DNA of 64,000 nucleotides from Nocardiopsis sp. YSL2 (GCF_030555055.1 NZ_JAMOAO010000001.1:1-64000), one strand, 5' to 3'; numbered from the stretch's first letter, positions 25,502 through 42,055 are shown. The notes: a model not told the origin generated them from the letters alone. A program made the numbers and translations.

Positions 25502-26916
25502 GCGGTGCGGGACACGTCGATCCGGCGATGCTGGTGCCCGAGCTCGTGCTGGCGCTCACGGCGGTGGGAGCGCTGCTGCTGGGCAGTTGGACGCCCCGCG
25601 GGCGGCAGTGGACCGTGCGGCTGTGCGTGGTCGCCGCGCTGCCGGGTGCGCTGGCCGCCGCGCTCACCGCCTGGGTCCGTGCGGAGGACGTGGTCACCGG
25701 CGGCTTCGCCGTCGACGTGAGCACCCACGCCGTGCGCGTGGCCGTGCTCGCCGGCGTCCTGGTCACGGTACTGCTGACGGGCGACACCTTCTCCGGGCAT
25801 CCCCGGGAGTCGGAGTCCTACGTCCTGCTGCTGCTCGGCGCCCTGGGCGCGGTCGCGCTGGCCGGGGCCGACGACCTGCTGGTCCTCGCGGCGGCCTACC
25901 TCCTGGCGAGCATCCCGCTGTACGCGCTCACCGGATTCGCCAAGGACGCCCACGGTACCGAGGGCGCCCTGAAGTTCTACCTGCTGGGCGCGATGCTGGG
26001 CATCCTGCTGCTCACCGGCACCGCGCTGCTGCTCGGCGCCGCGGGGGCGACCGGCTACGCGGCGCTGGCCGACGCCCTGCCGGGGGCACCGCGCGCCCTG
26101 GTGGCGGCGGGGGTCGTCGCGGTCCTGGCCGGGCTGCTCTTCAAGTCCGGAGGTGTGCCCGCCCACTTCTGGGTCCCCGACGTCACCGAGGGCGCGCCCG
26201 CCCCCGTCGCCGCCTTCGTCACCACGGTCCCCAAGGTCGGGGCGCTGGTGGCGCTGTACCGGCTGGGCGACGAGGTGGTCGCCCAGGGCCCTCTGGACTG
26301 GGCGCTGCTGTGCGCCCTGCTCGCGGCGGCGTCCATGACCCTGGGCAACCTGGGGGCCTTCTTCCAGACCGACGCGCGGCGCCTGCTCGCCTACTCCGCC
26401 GTCAGCCAGGTCGGCTACCTGCTGATGGCGGTGGCGGCGGTCGGGGGCACGGCGGATCTGGCGCGGCCGGGCCTGCTCTTCTACCTGGGCGCCTACCTGG
26501 TGACCAACCTCGGCGCCTTCGCCGTGGTGTGCGCCCTGCCCGGGGCCAGGACCCTGGAGCAGTACGCCGGGCTCTTCCACCGCCGTCCCTGGCTCGCACT
26601 CGCCCTGGTGGTCTGCCTCCTCGGGCTGGTGGGGACCCCGCCCACGGCGGTGTTCGTCGGCAAGCTCACCGTTTTCACCGCGGCGTTGGACGCGGGCCTG
26701 GTGTGGCTGGTGGTGCTGGCGGCCGTCAACACCGTCGCCAGCGTCTACTACTACCTGCGCTGGGTGTTCCCGCTCTTCCGCCCCGCCCCGACCACGTCCG
26801 GCGCGGACGCCGGACCGGTGCCCGGCCGGCGGACGAGCACCGGGGCCGCCGTCACCCTGGCCGCCCTGACCCTGGCCATGGGCGTCCTGGCGGGACCGCT
26901 CCTGGACGTGCTCTGA
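25498..26916 (+). CDS. nuoN: NADH-quinone oxidoreductase subunit N-like
   Basis: The 472-residue antiporter-like subunit is the last gene of the operon, overlapping nuoM by four bases. Landmarks are 'YALTGFAKDAHGTEGALKFYLLGAM', split over two helices, 'GVPAHFWVPDVTEGAPAPV', 'DARRLLAYSAVSQVGYLLM' and 'GTPPTAVFVGKL'. Together L, M and N provide a full set of pumping subunits despite the missing electron-input module. Confidence 0.93.
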   Translation: MSGAGHVDPAMLVPELVLALTAVGALLLGSWTPRGRQWTVRLCVVAALPGALAAALTAWVRAEDVVTGGFAVDVSTHAVRVAVLAGVLVTVLLTGDTFSGHPRESESYVLLLLGALGAVALAGADDLLVLAAAYLLASIPLYALTGFAKDAHGTEGALKFYLLGAMLGILLLTGTALLLGAAGATGYAALADALPGAPRALVAAGVVAVLAGLLFKSGGVPAHFWVPDVTEGAPAPVAAFVTTVPKVGALVALYRLGDEVVAQGPLDWALLCALLAAASMTLGNLGAFFQTDARRLLAYSAVSQVGYLLMAVAAVGGTADLARPGLLFYLGAYLVTNLGAFAVVCALPGARTLEQYAGLFHRRPWLALALVVCLLGLVGTPPTAVFVGKLTVFTAALDAGLVWLVVLAAVNTVASVYYYLRWVFPLFRPAPTTSGADAGPVPGRRTSTGAAVTLAALTLAMGVLAGPLLDVL

Positions 26917-27191
26917 GCGGTGGCCGGGCCCGACCCGGGACCGGTCACCCGCCCGGTCACCGGAACACGTCCGCCCGCAGGCCCACGGAACACCGGGGCC
27001 CGGCGCCCCGGGACGGCCTCCTGTGAGGGCACCGCCGACGCGTGGGTGACGCACGGCCCCGGACCGGTGCACCGCCGCGCTGGAGCCGTACGGGACGTGC
27101 GGCCCGGGCGTCCGGCCGTTCCGGCGTCCGCGTGCGCGGGAAGGGGTAGGAGAGTAGGTGCCCCGCACACCTCGGACCTCACGGTGGCGCC

Positions 27192-27548
27192 ATGGACGAC
27201 CTCACGGACCAGGAGCTGTACGACGAGCTGATCGCGTCGCTCGCCGCCGAAGGGGTCCGCGCGCAGGCGGGACCGGACCGGTCCACCATCCTGATCCACA
27301 ACGGGTGGGACCTCGGTGGGAGCGCCCCTCCAGAGATCTTCGAGCCCCCGCTCGAACTCCACGTGGACCCGCACGCGCTGGGCCGGCACCTGCGCGGCAC
27401 CGCCGACGACGCGCAGCAGGCCATGGGCGGCTCCTCCCCCTTGAGCGCCGCGCTGTCGCTGTTCCTCGTCCACCTGATGGAGGCCGTGGAAACCCGGTCC
27501 GGTCGGCGCCGCCTCCGGCTCGGGCGCGGCGGCGTCGATACCTGCTGA
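27192..27548 (+). CDS. Hypothetical protein, 118 residues
   Basis: An acidic N-terminal half ('MDDLTDQELYDELIASLAAEG') is followed by a Pro/His-containing middle ('PPEIFEPPLELHVDPHALGRHL') and a basic end. There is no signal peptide or membrane helix. It lies alone between nuoN and the carboxylase. The first half looks like real protein and the last 15 residues are less convincing. Function not recognised. Confidence 0.5.
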   Translation: MDDLTDQELYDELIASLAAEGVRAQAGPDRSTILIHNGWDLGGSAPPEIFEPPLELHVDPHALGRHLRGTADDAQQAMGGSSPLSAALSLFLVHLMEAVETRSGRRRLRLGRGGVDTC

Positions 27549-27936
27549 CCGCGAGCCGGACGGCGCCGCCTCCGTCCACGGCCCGCCCTCCCCTGCGGCG
27601 AAACGCACGGCATCGCCCCGGCCCGGACCGGGCGCCCTGGACGGCGCTGGTACTCGACGCGCCCGCCGGAGGCGCGCCCGATCCGGCCAGGGCCGGGACC
27701 GCCGGGCCTGCCCGGTGATCCGACGCGGGCACGGCTGCCCGCGGTTGTGAGAAGTCTCGCCCCGGGCTCGCAGTCCGGTCATCGTTTGTGGGGTTCCCAC
27801 AACACAGTAGATCCGGGATGGGCGATGCGCCCCATTGTTGAAACAGGCGGGCACCGAGGAAGGTGTAAGAAGGTGCAGGCGGCGTCCAGGGCCCGGGCGT
27901 CGCCTTCCGTGTGCTGGGACTTGGGGGACTTTGTCG
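27549..27936. other. 388-bp leader/promoter region of the acyl-CoA carboxylase
   Basis: No coding frame is convincing. The region holds the perfect palindrome described separately, a short hairpin GGGCG/CGCCC near 27820-27834, and the ribosome site GGGGGA about nine bases before the carboxylase ATG. Confidence 0.5.
27786..27802. promoter_or_regulatory. Perfect palindrome upstream of acyl-CoA carboxylase
   Basis: TTGTGGG, GTT, CCCACAA: 7-base arms with a 3-base spacer, 135 bases before the ATG. It is a good candidate operator for a dimeric regulator of lipid metabolism. I cannot assign the protein. Confidence 0.55.
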
Positions 27937-33417
<5,481 letters not shown>

Positions 33418-33423
33418 CGCCGG

Positions 33424-33466
33424 GGGCGGGGGCCGGTCGCGGACACACCGCGACCGGCCCCCGCCC
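33424..33466. terminator. Strong hairpin terminator after the carboxylase
   Basis: A 19-base perfect stem, 33424-33442 pairing with 33448-33466, with loop ACACA. The arms begin GGGCGGGGGCC and end GGCCCCCGCCC. It is symmetric, so it can serve either strand. Confidence 0.85.
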
Positions 33467-33548
33467 GTGCCACCGCTTCGGCCCGAGCACTCGTGGCGGC
33501 GCCCTCCCGGTGTCCCCCGGTCGGCGTGCCCGCCCCCGCAACGACGAG

Positions 33549-33579
33549 AGCCGGCCCGACCATCACGGTCGGGCCGGCT
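33549..33579. terminator. Hairpin terminator after katG
   Basis: Arms AGCCGGCCCGACC (33549-33561) and GGTCGGGCCGGCT (33567-33579) pair perfectly over 13 bases around a 5-base loop. It lies 37 bases beyond the katG stop, so it probably ends the furA-katG transcript. Confidence 0.8.
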
Positions 33580-33615
33580 CCAAGATCCGGGATGCCTACG
33601 GGTCCGTCAGGCGGA

Positions 33616-35880
<2,265 letters not shown>

Positions 35881-36312
35881 TCAGGAACTCGGTGTGTCGG
35901 AGCAGTCCGCGCAGACGCCCCAGTAGACGACCTCGGCCTCGTCGATGACGAAGCCGTGGTCGTGCGAGGCGTTCAGGCACGGTGCGTGACCGACGGCGCA
36001 GTCGACGTCGGCGATGGCACCGCACGACCGGCACACGACGTGGTGGTGGTTGTCCCCGACCCGCGTCTCGTAGCGGGCCACGGAGTTCTGCGGCTGTATG
36101 CGTCGCACCAGGCCCGCGCCGGTGAGTGCCCGCAGGACGTCGTAGACGGCCTGGTCGGACACGGTGCCGAGGCGCGAGCGCACCACACCGATGATCGACT
36201 CCGTGTCCGCGTGCGGATTCTCGTGCACGGCGGAGAGCACGGCCAGTCGAGGGCTGGTCACCCGCAGAGCGGACTCGCGCAACATTCGCTCGAAATCCGA
36301 AGGGGTTGTCAT
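35881..36312 (-). CDS. furA: Fur-family repressor FurA
   Basis: The 143-residue Fur protein has a winged helix ('LRVTSPRLAVLSAVHENPHAD', 'AVYDVLRALTGAGLVRRI'), the metal cluster 'GDNHHHVVCRSCG' and a second cysteine pair 'CADC' at the C terminus. The gene order furA-katG matches other actinobacteria, where FurA senses peroxide and represses katG and itself. The start at 36312 directly follows the promoter box. Confidence 0.95.
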   Translation of the reverse strand: MTTPSDFERMLRESALRVTSPRLAVLSAVHENPHADTESIIGVVRSRLGTVSDQAVYDVLRALTGAGLVRRIQPQNSVARYETRVGDNHHHVVCRSCGAIADVDCAVGHAPCLNASHDHGFVIDEAEVVYWGVCADCSDTPSS

Positions 36313-36329
36313 GGCTCGAAGTCTGCCGC

Positions 36330-36350
36330 CTTTTCTGGATCAAGTCAAAT
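36330..36350 (-). promoter_or_regulatory. FurA box and furA promoter -35
   Basis: On the minus strand the segment reads ATTTGACTTGATCC then AGAAAAGG, resembling the conserved AT-rich furA operator of actinomycetes, with TTGACT as -35. With a -10 about 17 bases later the transcript would start close to the furA codon, as in leaderless furA mRNAs elsewhere. Confidence 0.65.
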
Positions 36351-36468
36351 CTTTGGGCGAATCCGACATGGCTCGCCAAGTTCCACGCTCCCACCGCGAA
36401 CGCCCTGATCAGAGCCGGTCCACGGAGATGCGGGCCGGGCTGACCGCCGGCCCGGCCCGCACCGGCGG

Positions 36469-36957
36469 TCAGCCCGGCAGGAGCGCCTTGACCGCGGACA
36501 CGATCTCCTCCGACTCGGGCTCGGTAGCCGGGCGGAACCGGCCGGCGACCCGCCCCTCGGTGTCCACGAGGAACTTCTCGAAGTTCCACTGCACGTCGCC
36601 GGCCTCGCCCGCCGCGTCGGAGGCGGTCACGAGTTCCGCGTACAGCGGGTGGCGCGCCTCACCGTTGACGTCGGTCTTCTCCAGCAGCGGGAACGTGACG
36701 CCGTAGGTCGTGGAGCAGAAGGTGGCGATCTCCTCCGACGTACCGGGCTCCTGTCCCATGAACTGGTTGCAGGGCACGCCCAGCACGGTGAGCCCCTGGT
36801 CCCGGTACTGCTCGTGCAGCCGCTCCAGGCCCTGGTACTGCGGCGTGAGCCCGCACTTGGAGGCGACGTTCACGATCAGCAGGGCGCGCCCGCGGTACTC
36901 GGACAGCGACGTGGTCTCTCCGGACAGGGTCCGCAGCGGGATGTCGTACAGGTCCAT
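36469..36957 (-). CDS. Glutathione peroxidase-family thiol peroxidase
   Basis: The 162-residue protein has the catalytic cysteine in 'NVASKCGLTPQYQ', the conserved glutamine/phenylalanine region 'VLGVPCNQFMGQEPG' and the tryptophan in 'VQWNFEKFLVD'. This Cys form in actinobacteria usually works as a thiol (often thioredoxin- or mycothiol-linked) peroxidase. The second cysteine in 'IATFCSTTYG' may resolve the disulfide. The ATG at 36957 starts directly at the domain. It is placed beside katG in a peroxide-defence group. Confidence 0.92.
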   Translation of the reverse strand: MDLYDIPLRTLSGETTSLSEYRGRALLIVNVASKCGLTPQYQGLERLHEQYRDQGLTVLGVPCNQFMGQEPGTSEEIATFCSTTYGVTFPLLEKTDVNGEARHPLYAELVTASDAAGEAGDVQWNFEKFLVDTEGRVAGRFRPATEPESEEIVSAVKALLPG

Positions 36958-37183
36958 ACATGACTCCTCGGTGGTGTCGGTGGCGTCGGTGGTCGGGCCA
37001 CACTGTCTCAGGCACGGACGACGAAGCCGAACCCGACCGGCGCAGCGGGCCCGGCGGTGGGGCGGGGACCAGACGACGGGAGGGGCGCCGGCCGCCCCGG
37101 TCCGCCACACCCGATCCCCCACCGTCGGCGGCGACCGGCCGGTTCCGTTAGCCTCCCCTCACACCGTCGTAGGAGGAACTGGA

Positions 37184-37960
37184 ATGGACCTGTTCGATCT
37201 GACCGGGAAGAACGCCGTCGTCACGGGCGGCAGCCGCGGAATCGGGATGATGATGGCCCGCGGACTGCTCCAGGCCGGAGCCCGCGTGTGGATCAGCTCC
37301 CGCAAGGCCGACGCCTGCGAGCAGGCCCGAGCCGAACTGTCCCAGTACGGCGAGGTGCACGCCGTCCCCGCCGACCTGTCGTCCGAGGACGAGTGCCGGC
37401 GGCTCGCGGCCGAGGTCACCGCCCAGGCACCCGAGGTGCACATCCTGGTGAACAACGCGGGCGCCACCTGGGGCGAACCGCTGGAGACCTTCCCCGAGTC
37501 GGCCTGGGACAAGGTCCTCGACCTGAACCTGAAGTCGCCCTTCTTCCTCGTGCGCGCCTTCCTGCCCGCGCTGGAGGCCGCGGCCACGCCCGACGACCCC
37601 GCGCGCGTCATCAACGTCGGCAGCATCGACGGCATCCACGTCCCGGACCTGCCCACCTACGCCTACTCCTCCAGCAAGGCCGCCGTCCACCAACTGACCC
37701 GGCACCTGGCACGGGAGCTGGGCCCCAAGGCGATCACCGTCAACGCGGTCGCGCCCGGGCCCTTCCCGTCGAAGATGATGGAGAGCACGCTGGACGCCTT
37801 CGGCGACCACATCGCCCAGGCGGCGCCGCTGCGCCGCATCGGCCGGGACGACGACATGGCGGGCACCGCGGTCTACCTGGCCGGTCGGGCGGGCTCCTAC
37901 GTCACCGGAGCCGTCATCCCCGTGGACGGGGGCATCGCCACCACGGCCAACGGGATGTGA
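37184..37960 (+). CDS. Short-chain dehydrogenase/reductase
   Basis: The 258-residue classical SDR has the cofactor motif 'VVTGGSRGIGMMMA', the structural 'LVNNAGATWGEPL', catalytic serine in 'VINVGSIDGIHV', and Tyr/Lys in 'YAYSSSKAAVHQL'. 'ISSRKADAC' after strand 2 suggests NADP(H). An AGGAGG ribosome site lies seven bases before the ATG. The substrate cannot be told; the sequence resembles 3-oxoacyl-ACP-reductase-like SDRs. Confidence 0.9.
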   Translation: MDLFDLTGKNAVVTGGSRGIGMMMARGLLQAGARVWISSRKADACEQARAELSQYGEVHAVPADLSSEDECRRLAAEVTAQAPEVHILVNNAGATWGEPLETFPESAWDKVLDLNLKSPFFLVRAFLPALEAAATPDDPARVINVGSIDGIHVPDLPTYAYSSSKAAVHQLTRHLARELGPKAITVNAVAPGPFPSKMMESTLDAFGDHIAQAAPLRRIGRDDDMAGTAVYLAGRAGSYVTGAVIPVDGGIATTANGM

Positions 37961-37975
37961 CCCGCCGGACCGGTC

Positions 37976-38005
37976 GCTCCCCCGCCGCGGGCGGGGCGGG
38001 GGAGC
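37976..38005 (+). terminator. Terminator after the SDR gene
   Basis: An 11-base stem, GCTCCCCCGCC (37976-37986) with GGCGGGGGAGC (37995-38005), loop of eight bases. It sits 15 bases beyond the stop. Confidence 0.7.
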
Positions 38006-38088
38006 CTCGCGGCCCGCCGGCGCCGGGCCGCGCGGGATGATGGGCGCTGGCGCGTCCGCGCCAGAACCGAGGCGAGAGGGGTGGACCG

Positions 38089-38583
38089 GTGACGGGAGAC
38101 GCGCGGATCACGACCGCCGAGCAGGCGGCGAACGACCCGCTGGTACTGGCGTTCGGCCGGTTGCAGGGGGCCGCGAACCGGCTGGAGTACATCCTGGGCC
38201 GGGAGCTGGAGAAGGAGTTCGGGATCAGTCACGTGGTGTTCGAGGTGCTGCTGATCCTGAGCCGGGCCCAGGGGGCGGGCCTGTCGATGGGTGCCATCGC
38301 ACAGGAACGGGTCCTGACCACGGGCGGGGTGACCCGGCTGGTGGACCGGATGGTGGCGGCGGGCCTGGTGTCCCGCGAGGAGAATCCGGAGGACCGCCGG
38401 GGGCGGCTGGTCAGACTGACTCCGCTCGGGGAGGAGACCGCGGTGCGGGCCGCCCGCCTGCACGCGCGGAACGTGCAGCGGTACCTGCTCGACCCGCTGC
38501 CCGAGGAGCACCGGGAACGGTTCGCGCGGGACCTGCGGACAGTGAGTGTGACGGCGAGCGAGGCACTGCCCCGCCTGCACTGA
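38089..38583 (+). CDS. MarR-family transcriptional regulator
   Basis: The 164-residue protein has the MarR winged helix: 'LSMGAIAQERVLTTGGVTRLVDRMVAAGLVSRE' across residues 64-96, then the wing 'EDRRGRLVRLTPLG', flanked by dimerisation helices. It starts at the GTG at 38089. It precedes an operator-like palindrome and the MBL-fold gene, which it may control. Confidence 0.9.
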   Translation: MTGDARITTAEQAANDPLVLAFGRLQGAANRLEYILGRELEKEFGISHVVFEVLLILSRAQGAGLSMGAIAQERVLTTGGVTRLVDRMVAAGLVSREENPEDRRGRLVRLTPLGEETAVRAARLHARNVQRYLLDPLPEEHRERFARDLRTVSVTASEALPRLH

Positions 38584-38660
38584 GGCCCCGGGCCCCGCCC
38601 GGGACCAGGACGGCGCACCCCCGGTGGAGGCCGCCCCGACACGGCGGATGTACGGGGGAA

Positions 38661-38678
38661 TACCTGATGAGTCAGATA
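38661..38678. promoter_or_regulatory. Candidate MarR operator before the MBL-fold gene
   Basis: TACCTGATGAGTCAGATA contains an imperfect dyad, TAnCTGA and TCAGnTA around a 4-base centre. It is 136 bases before the MBL-fold start, in a small AT-richer island that may include the promoter. Confidence 0.45.
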
Positions 38679-38813
38679 CTGTTCTCTCAGGAGAAGGCCC
38701 GCGGTACGCGGACCCGCACCCGGAGGGCCCGAGGCCCTGCTCCCGGGAACCGGGCACCGCGGCCGAGGGACCCGCTCCCGTCACCCGTTCTCCGCCGGAC
38801 GAAAGGCCCCACC

Positions 38814-39620
38814 GTGAGCACGCTCGACTACAAGGTCCTCGACCTGGACTTCCCCGCCGGTTCCAAGAACAAGACGGCCACGCTGATCACCGGTGAGGAG
38901 CAGGCCTTCCTCATCGACGCCGGATTCACCCGGGCGGACGGCCACCGCCTGGCCGCCGAGGTCCTCGACTCCGGCAAAGAGCTGACCAAGGTCTTCGTCA
39001 GCCACGCCGACCCCGACTTCTACTGGGGCGCCGAGGTGCTCGCCGACGCCTTCCCCGCGGCCGAGATCGTCGCCACCCCCCTGGTCATCGAGCACATCAA
39101 GGAGTCCTACGAGGGCAAGCTCAAGGCGTGGGAGGCCGTGGGCGCCAACCGCCCGACCCGCCTGGTCGAGATGGCCGAGCTGAACGGTGACATCACCTTC
39201 GAGGGCCACGTGTTCCAGCTCCGGGGCGGCCGCCCGGGCCTGGCCGACCGCCACTACCTGTGGCAGGCCGACCAGCGGGCGATCGTCGGCGGCGTACTGC
39301 TCTTCCAGGACGAGCACGTCTGGGTGGCCGACACCGCCGAGCCCGGGGACCGTGCCGTGTGGATCGAGGTGCTCGACGAGATGTCGGCCCTGGAACCCGC
39401 CTTCGCCGTCCCCGGCCACCGGCTGCCCACCGGCACCCTCGACGCGAGCCCGATCGCCTACACCCGCGACTACCTCACCGCGTTCGAGGCCGAACTCGAC
39501 AAGGCCGACAGCGGCGAGGACCTGACCAACGCCATGGTCGCCCTCTACCCGGACTCGGGCATGCTCATCGCGGCCCAGCTCGGGGCGAAGGTCGCCAAGG
39601 GCGAGATGTCCTGGGGCTGA
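38814..39620 (+). CDS. MBL-fold metallo-hydrolase-like protein
   Basis: The 268-residue protein has the metallo-beta-lactamase fold ('NKTATLITGEEQAFLIDAGF'). The metal motif, normally HxHxDH, reads 'SHADPDFYWG' here, so two of its histidines are replaced. A later histidine ('VPGHRLPTG') remains. This variant is known among actinobacterial MBL proteins and may bind a single metal or act differently. GTG start, chosen at the first conserved residues 'STLDYKVLDLDF'. It is probably transcribed with the NTF2-like gene 96 bases downstream. Confidence 0.82.
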   Translation: MSTLDYKVLDLDFPAGSKNKTATLITGEEQAFLIDAGFTRADGHRLAAEVLDSGKELTKVFVSHADPDFYWGAEVLADAFPAAEIVATPLVIEHIKESYEGKLKAWEAVGANRPTRLVEMAELNGDITFEGHVFQLRGGRPGLADRHYLWQADQRAIVGGVLLFQDEHVWVADTAEPGDRAVWIEVLDEMSALEPAFAVPGHRLPTGTLDASPIAYTRDYLTAFEAELDKADSGEDLTNAMVALYPDSGMLIAAQLGAKVAKGEMSWG

Positions 39621-39716
39621 GCCGACCCTCCCGCGCCGCCCGGGGCCGGGGCCCGTGGGCACCGGCCCCGGACCTGCGGCCCGCCCACACACCGCACCGG
39701 ACCAGAAAGGCCTGCC

Positions 39717-40136
39717 ATGACCGAGCCCACCGGCTTCTGCACCTCCACCGCCCCCGCCGACGTGGTGCGGCGCCAGTACATCGCCTCCGCCAACGGCGAC
39801 CTCGAAGCCCTGCGGGCCACCCTGGCCGACGACGTGGAGTGGACGGAGATGGCGGGCTTCCCCCTGGCCGGCACCTACCGGACCCCCGGCGGCGTCACCT
39901 CCGGGGTGATGGAGCGGCTGGGCAGAGACTGGGACGGCTGGACCGCCCACGACGACACCTACGTCGTCGACGGCGAGAACGTCGTGGTCCTGGCCCGTTA
40001 CACGGCCACCAACAAGGCCACCGCCAAGGACATCGACGTCCGCGTCGCCCACCACTTCATCGTCCGCGGCGGCCGCATCGTGCGCTTCGAGCAGTTCGTG
40101 GACACCGCCAAAGTCCGCGAGGCGATGTCGGACTGA
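39717..40136 (+). CDS. NTF2-like (SnoaL-type) protein
   Basis: The 139-residue protein shows the cone-shaped NTF2 fold: 'VVRRQYIASANGDLEALRATLADDVEW' (residues 17-43), 'YVVDGENVVVLARYT' and 'HHFIVRGGRIVRFEQFVDT'. Such proteins can be isomerases, hydrolases or ligand binders. No catalytic residue can be named. Its position suggests work with the preceding MBL protein. Confidence 0.85.
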   Translation: MTEPTGFCTSTAPADVVRRQYIASANGDLEALRATLADDVEWTEMAGFPLAGTYRTPGGVTSGVMERLGRDWDGWTAHDDTYVVDGENVVVLARYTATNKATAKDIDVRVAHHFIVRGGRIVRFEQFVDTAKVREAMSD

Positions 40137-40222
40137 GGCGCGGCGCCGGGCGGGCGGGGCCTGGTCACCGTCCGATCCCGGACCGGACCATCCGGTGGGG
40201 CCGTGGGCTCCGCAGCGGCGCG

Positions 40223-41194
40223 TCAGCTCCGGGCGGCGGACTCGGTGTCGCGGTCCGGGGGCGCGTCCTGGGGAACCCGGTGCGCCCAGAAGCCGGCCAC
40301 GATCGCGCCGGACACGTTGTGCCACACCGAGAACAGGGCGCCGGGCAGGGCGGCCAGTGGAGCGAAGTGGGCGGTGGCCAGCGCCGCCGCCAGGCCGGAG
40401 TTCTGCATGCCGACCTCGATGCTCACGGCGCGCCGGGCGGACTCGGGCACCTTGCCGACAGCCCCCGCCGCGTAGCCGATCCCCAAGCCCAGCAGATTGT
40501 GCAGGACCACGGCCAGGCCCAGCAGCAGCCCGGTGCTCAGCACCGCGTCGGCGTTGGCGCCCACGACCGCGGCGACCACCACGACGATGCCGGTCACCGA
40601 CACCAGCGGCAGGGCGGGCAGGACGGCCTCGACCGCCCGGGTGGCGAAGCGGCGCAGCAACAGACCCGCCACGACCGGGACGAGCACCATCTGCACGATC
40701 GACAGGAACAGGTCGCCTGCGGATACCGGCAGCGTGGACCCGGCCAGGCCGAGGACGATCAGCGGGGTGAGGACCGGCGCGAGCAGGGTGGAGACCGACG
40801 TCATGGCCACCGACAGCGCGACGTCGCCGCGGGCGAGGTAGACGATGACGTTGGACGCCGTTCCGCCGGGCGCGGCACCGACCAGCACCATGCCCACCAC
40901 GAGCATCGGGGGCAGTCCGAACAGGTGGGCGATCCCGAAGCCCAGCAGCGGCATGACCGTGTACTGGGCGAGCACCCCCAGGATCACGGCCTTGGGGTGC
41001 TTGGCGACGATCGCGAAGTCCACGGGGCGCATCGTCAGCCCCATGCCGAACATGATGACGCCGAGCAGGAGGGGGATGTGGGGGGCGACGGCCGCGGTCT
41101 GCGCGGGCGCCAGAAGGCCGACCACGCCTCCGGCCAGGACGAGTAGGGCGAACCACCGGCCGACGACGTCGGCGATGCTCTTGATGACCGTCAT
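40223..41194 (-). CDS. Bile acid:sodium symporter (BASS) family transporter
   Basis: The 323-residue protein has nine to ten hydrophobic segments and BASS signatures 'IMFGMGLTMRPVDF', 'VLVGAAPGGTASNVIVYLARGD' in two parts and 'RRAVSIEVGMQNSGLAAALA'. The crossover helices and the glutamate of 'SIEVGMQNSGLA' normally bind sodium. Bacterial members move organic acids such as pantoate or pyruvate. The real substrate is unknown. Confidence 0.92.
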   Translation of the reverse strand: MTVIKSIADVVGRWFALLVLAGGVVGLLAPAQTAAVAPHIPLLLGVIMFGMGLTMRPVDFAIVAKHPKAVILGVLAQYTVMPLLGFGIAHLFGLPPMLVVGMVLVGAAPGGTASNVIVYLARGDVALSVAMTSVSTLLAPVLTPLIVLGLAGSTLPVSAGDLFLSIVQMVLVPVVAGLLLRRFATRAVEAVLPALPLVSVTGIVVVVAAVVGANADAVLSTGLLLGLAVVLHNLLGLGIGYAAGAVGKVPESARRAVSIEVGMQNSGLAAALATAHFAPLAALPGALFSVWHNVSGAIVAGFWAHRVPQDAPPDRDTESAARS

Positions 41195-41386
41195 GGTGCT
41201 ACTTCCAGAGAGGTGCTCCGGGACGGCGGGCAGCGCGCCCCGGGCGGTTGCCGCCGAAGCCGGTCGACACCGCGCGCACCAGCGTAACTTCCGCCCTGAC
41301 GGCGGCTTCCGTCCGGGACCGGTCCGCGCGTGCGCCCCGGTCCGCGGGGTGCCGGTGCGTCTTCGCGGTCACCCCACGAGCGCGCC

Positions 41387-41845
41387 TCAGGTGTGACGGG
41401 CGCGCGCCCGGATGCGGGCGGCCGAGATGGGGCGGTACATCGACAGCGCGTCGTTGAGGAGCTTGGGCATGCGCTCGCGGCCGCCCTCCTCGGCGAACAG
41501 CAGCAGCGGCAGCTCGCCCGCGTCCTGCGGGGCGGGGGTGGTGTCGATCCCGGCCGAGACGAGCGCGTCGCGGCCCTCGCGTGTGCGCGGCCAGGTCAGG
41601 ACGCACTCGCCGGCCACGAGGGGGCGCGGGAGGGAGTCGACGACGGCCCACATCGCGTCGGTGTCCGTGGCCTCCACGAACACCAGGCCGAGCGGTGTGG
41701 GCAGGAAGAACGTGCCGCCGTCGACGCCGGTGAGGACGGAGGCCCAGAAGCGGTTGGGGCACAGCACGTAGACGCGTTCGTGCTTCATGTCATCGGCGAG
41801 GCGGTCGATCGCGACGCTCTCACGGAGCGGGACGGGGTCTGCCAT
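41387..41845 (-). CDS. SseB-like hypothetical protein
   Basis: The 152-residue protein has a beta-rich core ('ERVYVLCPNRFWASVL', 'GLVFVEATDTDAMWAVV', 'GECVLTWPRTREG') that resembles SseB N-terminal-like domains, but the match is by eye only. No membrane segment. ATG at 41845 chosen; an upstream ATG would add nine basic residues. Confidence 0.65.
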   Translation of the reverse strand: MADPVPLRESVAIDRLADDMKHERVYVLCPNRFWASVLTGVDGGTFFLPTPLGLVFVEATDTDAMWAVVDSLPRPLVAGECVLTWPRTREGRDALVSAGIDTTPAPQDAGELPLLLFAEEGGRERMPKLLNDALSMYRPISAARIRARARHT

Positions 41846-42055
41846 GGCCCAGATCCTCGCACGCCGGACACGGCCGTGGAGGCGGTTCCGCGACATCGGC
41901 CGACGCTCCGGGGGCTCGGACCCCGTGGCCCCGGTCCAGCAGCGGTCCGACACAGGGCTGACGGCGCGACCGCCCCCCTTCGAGGCGGAGGTGCTCGACG
42001 ATGATGTGTATCGAACCGTTGGCGGGTACGACGGCGGGTGGCAGACTCTCCGGTC

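Noticed and set aside
26917..27191. Terminator after nuoN from repeated CGGTCACC and CCGGG elements
   Set aside because: Only short or direct repeats; no convincing stem-loop could be drawn.
41195..41386. Possible small gene between the BASS transporter and the SseB-like gene
   Set aside because: Short frames only, no ribosome site or protein-like composition.
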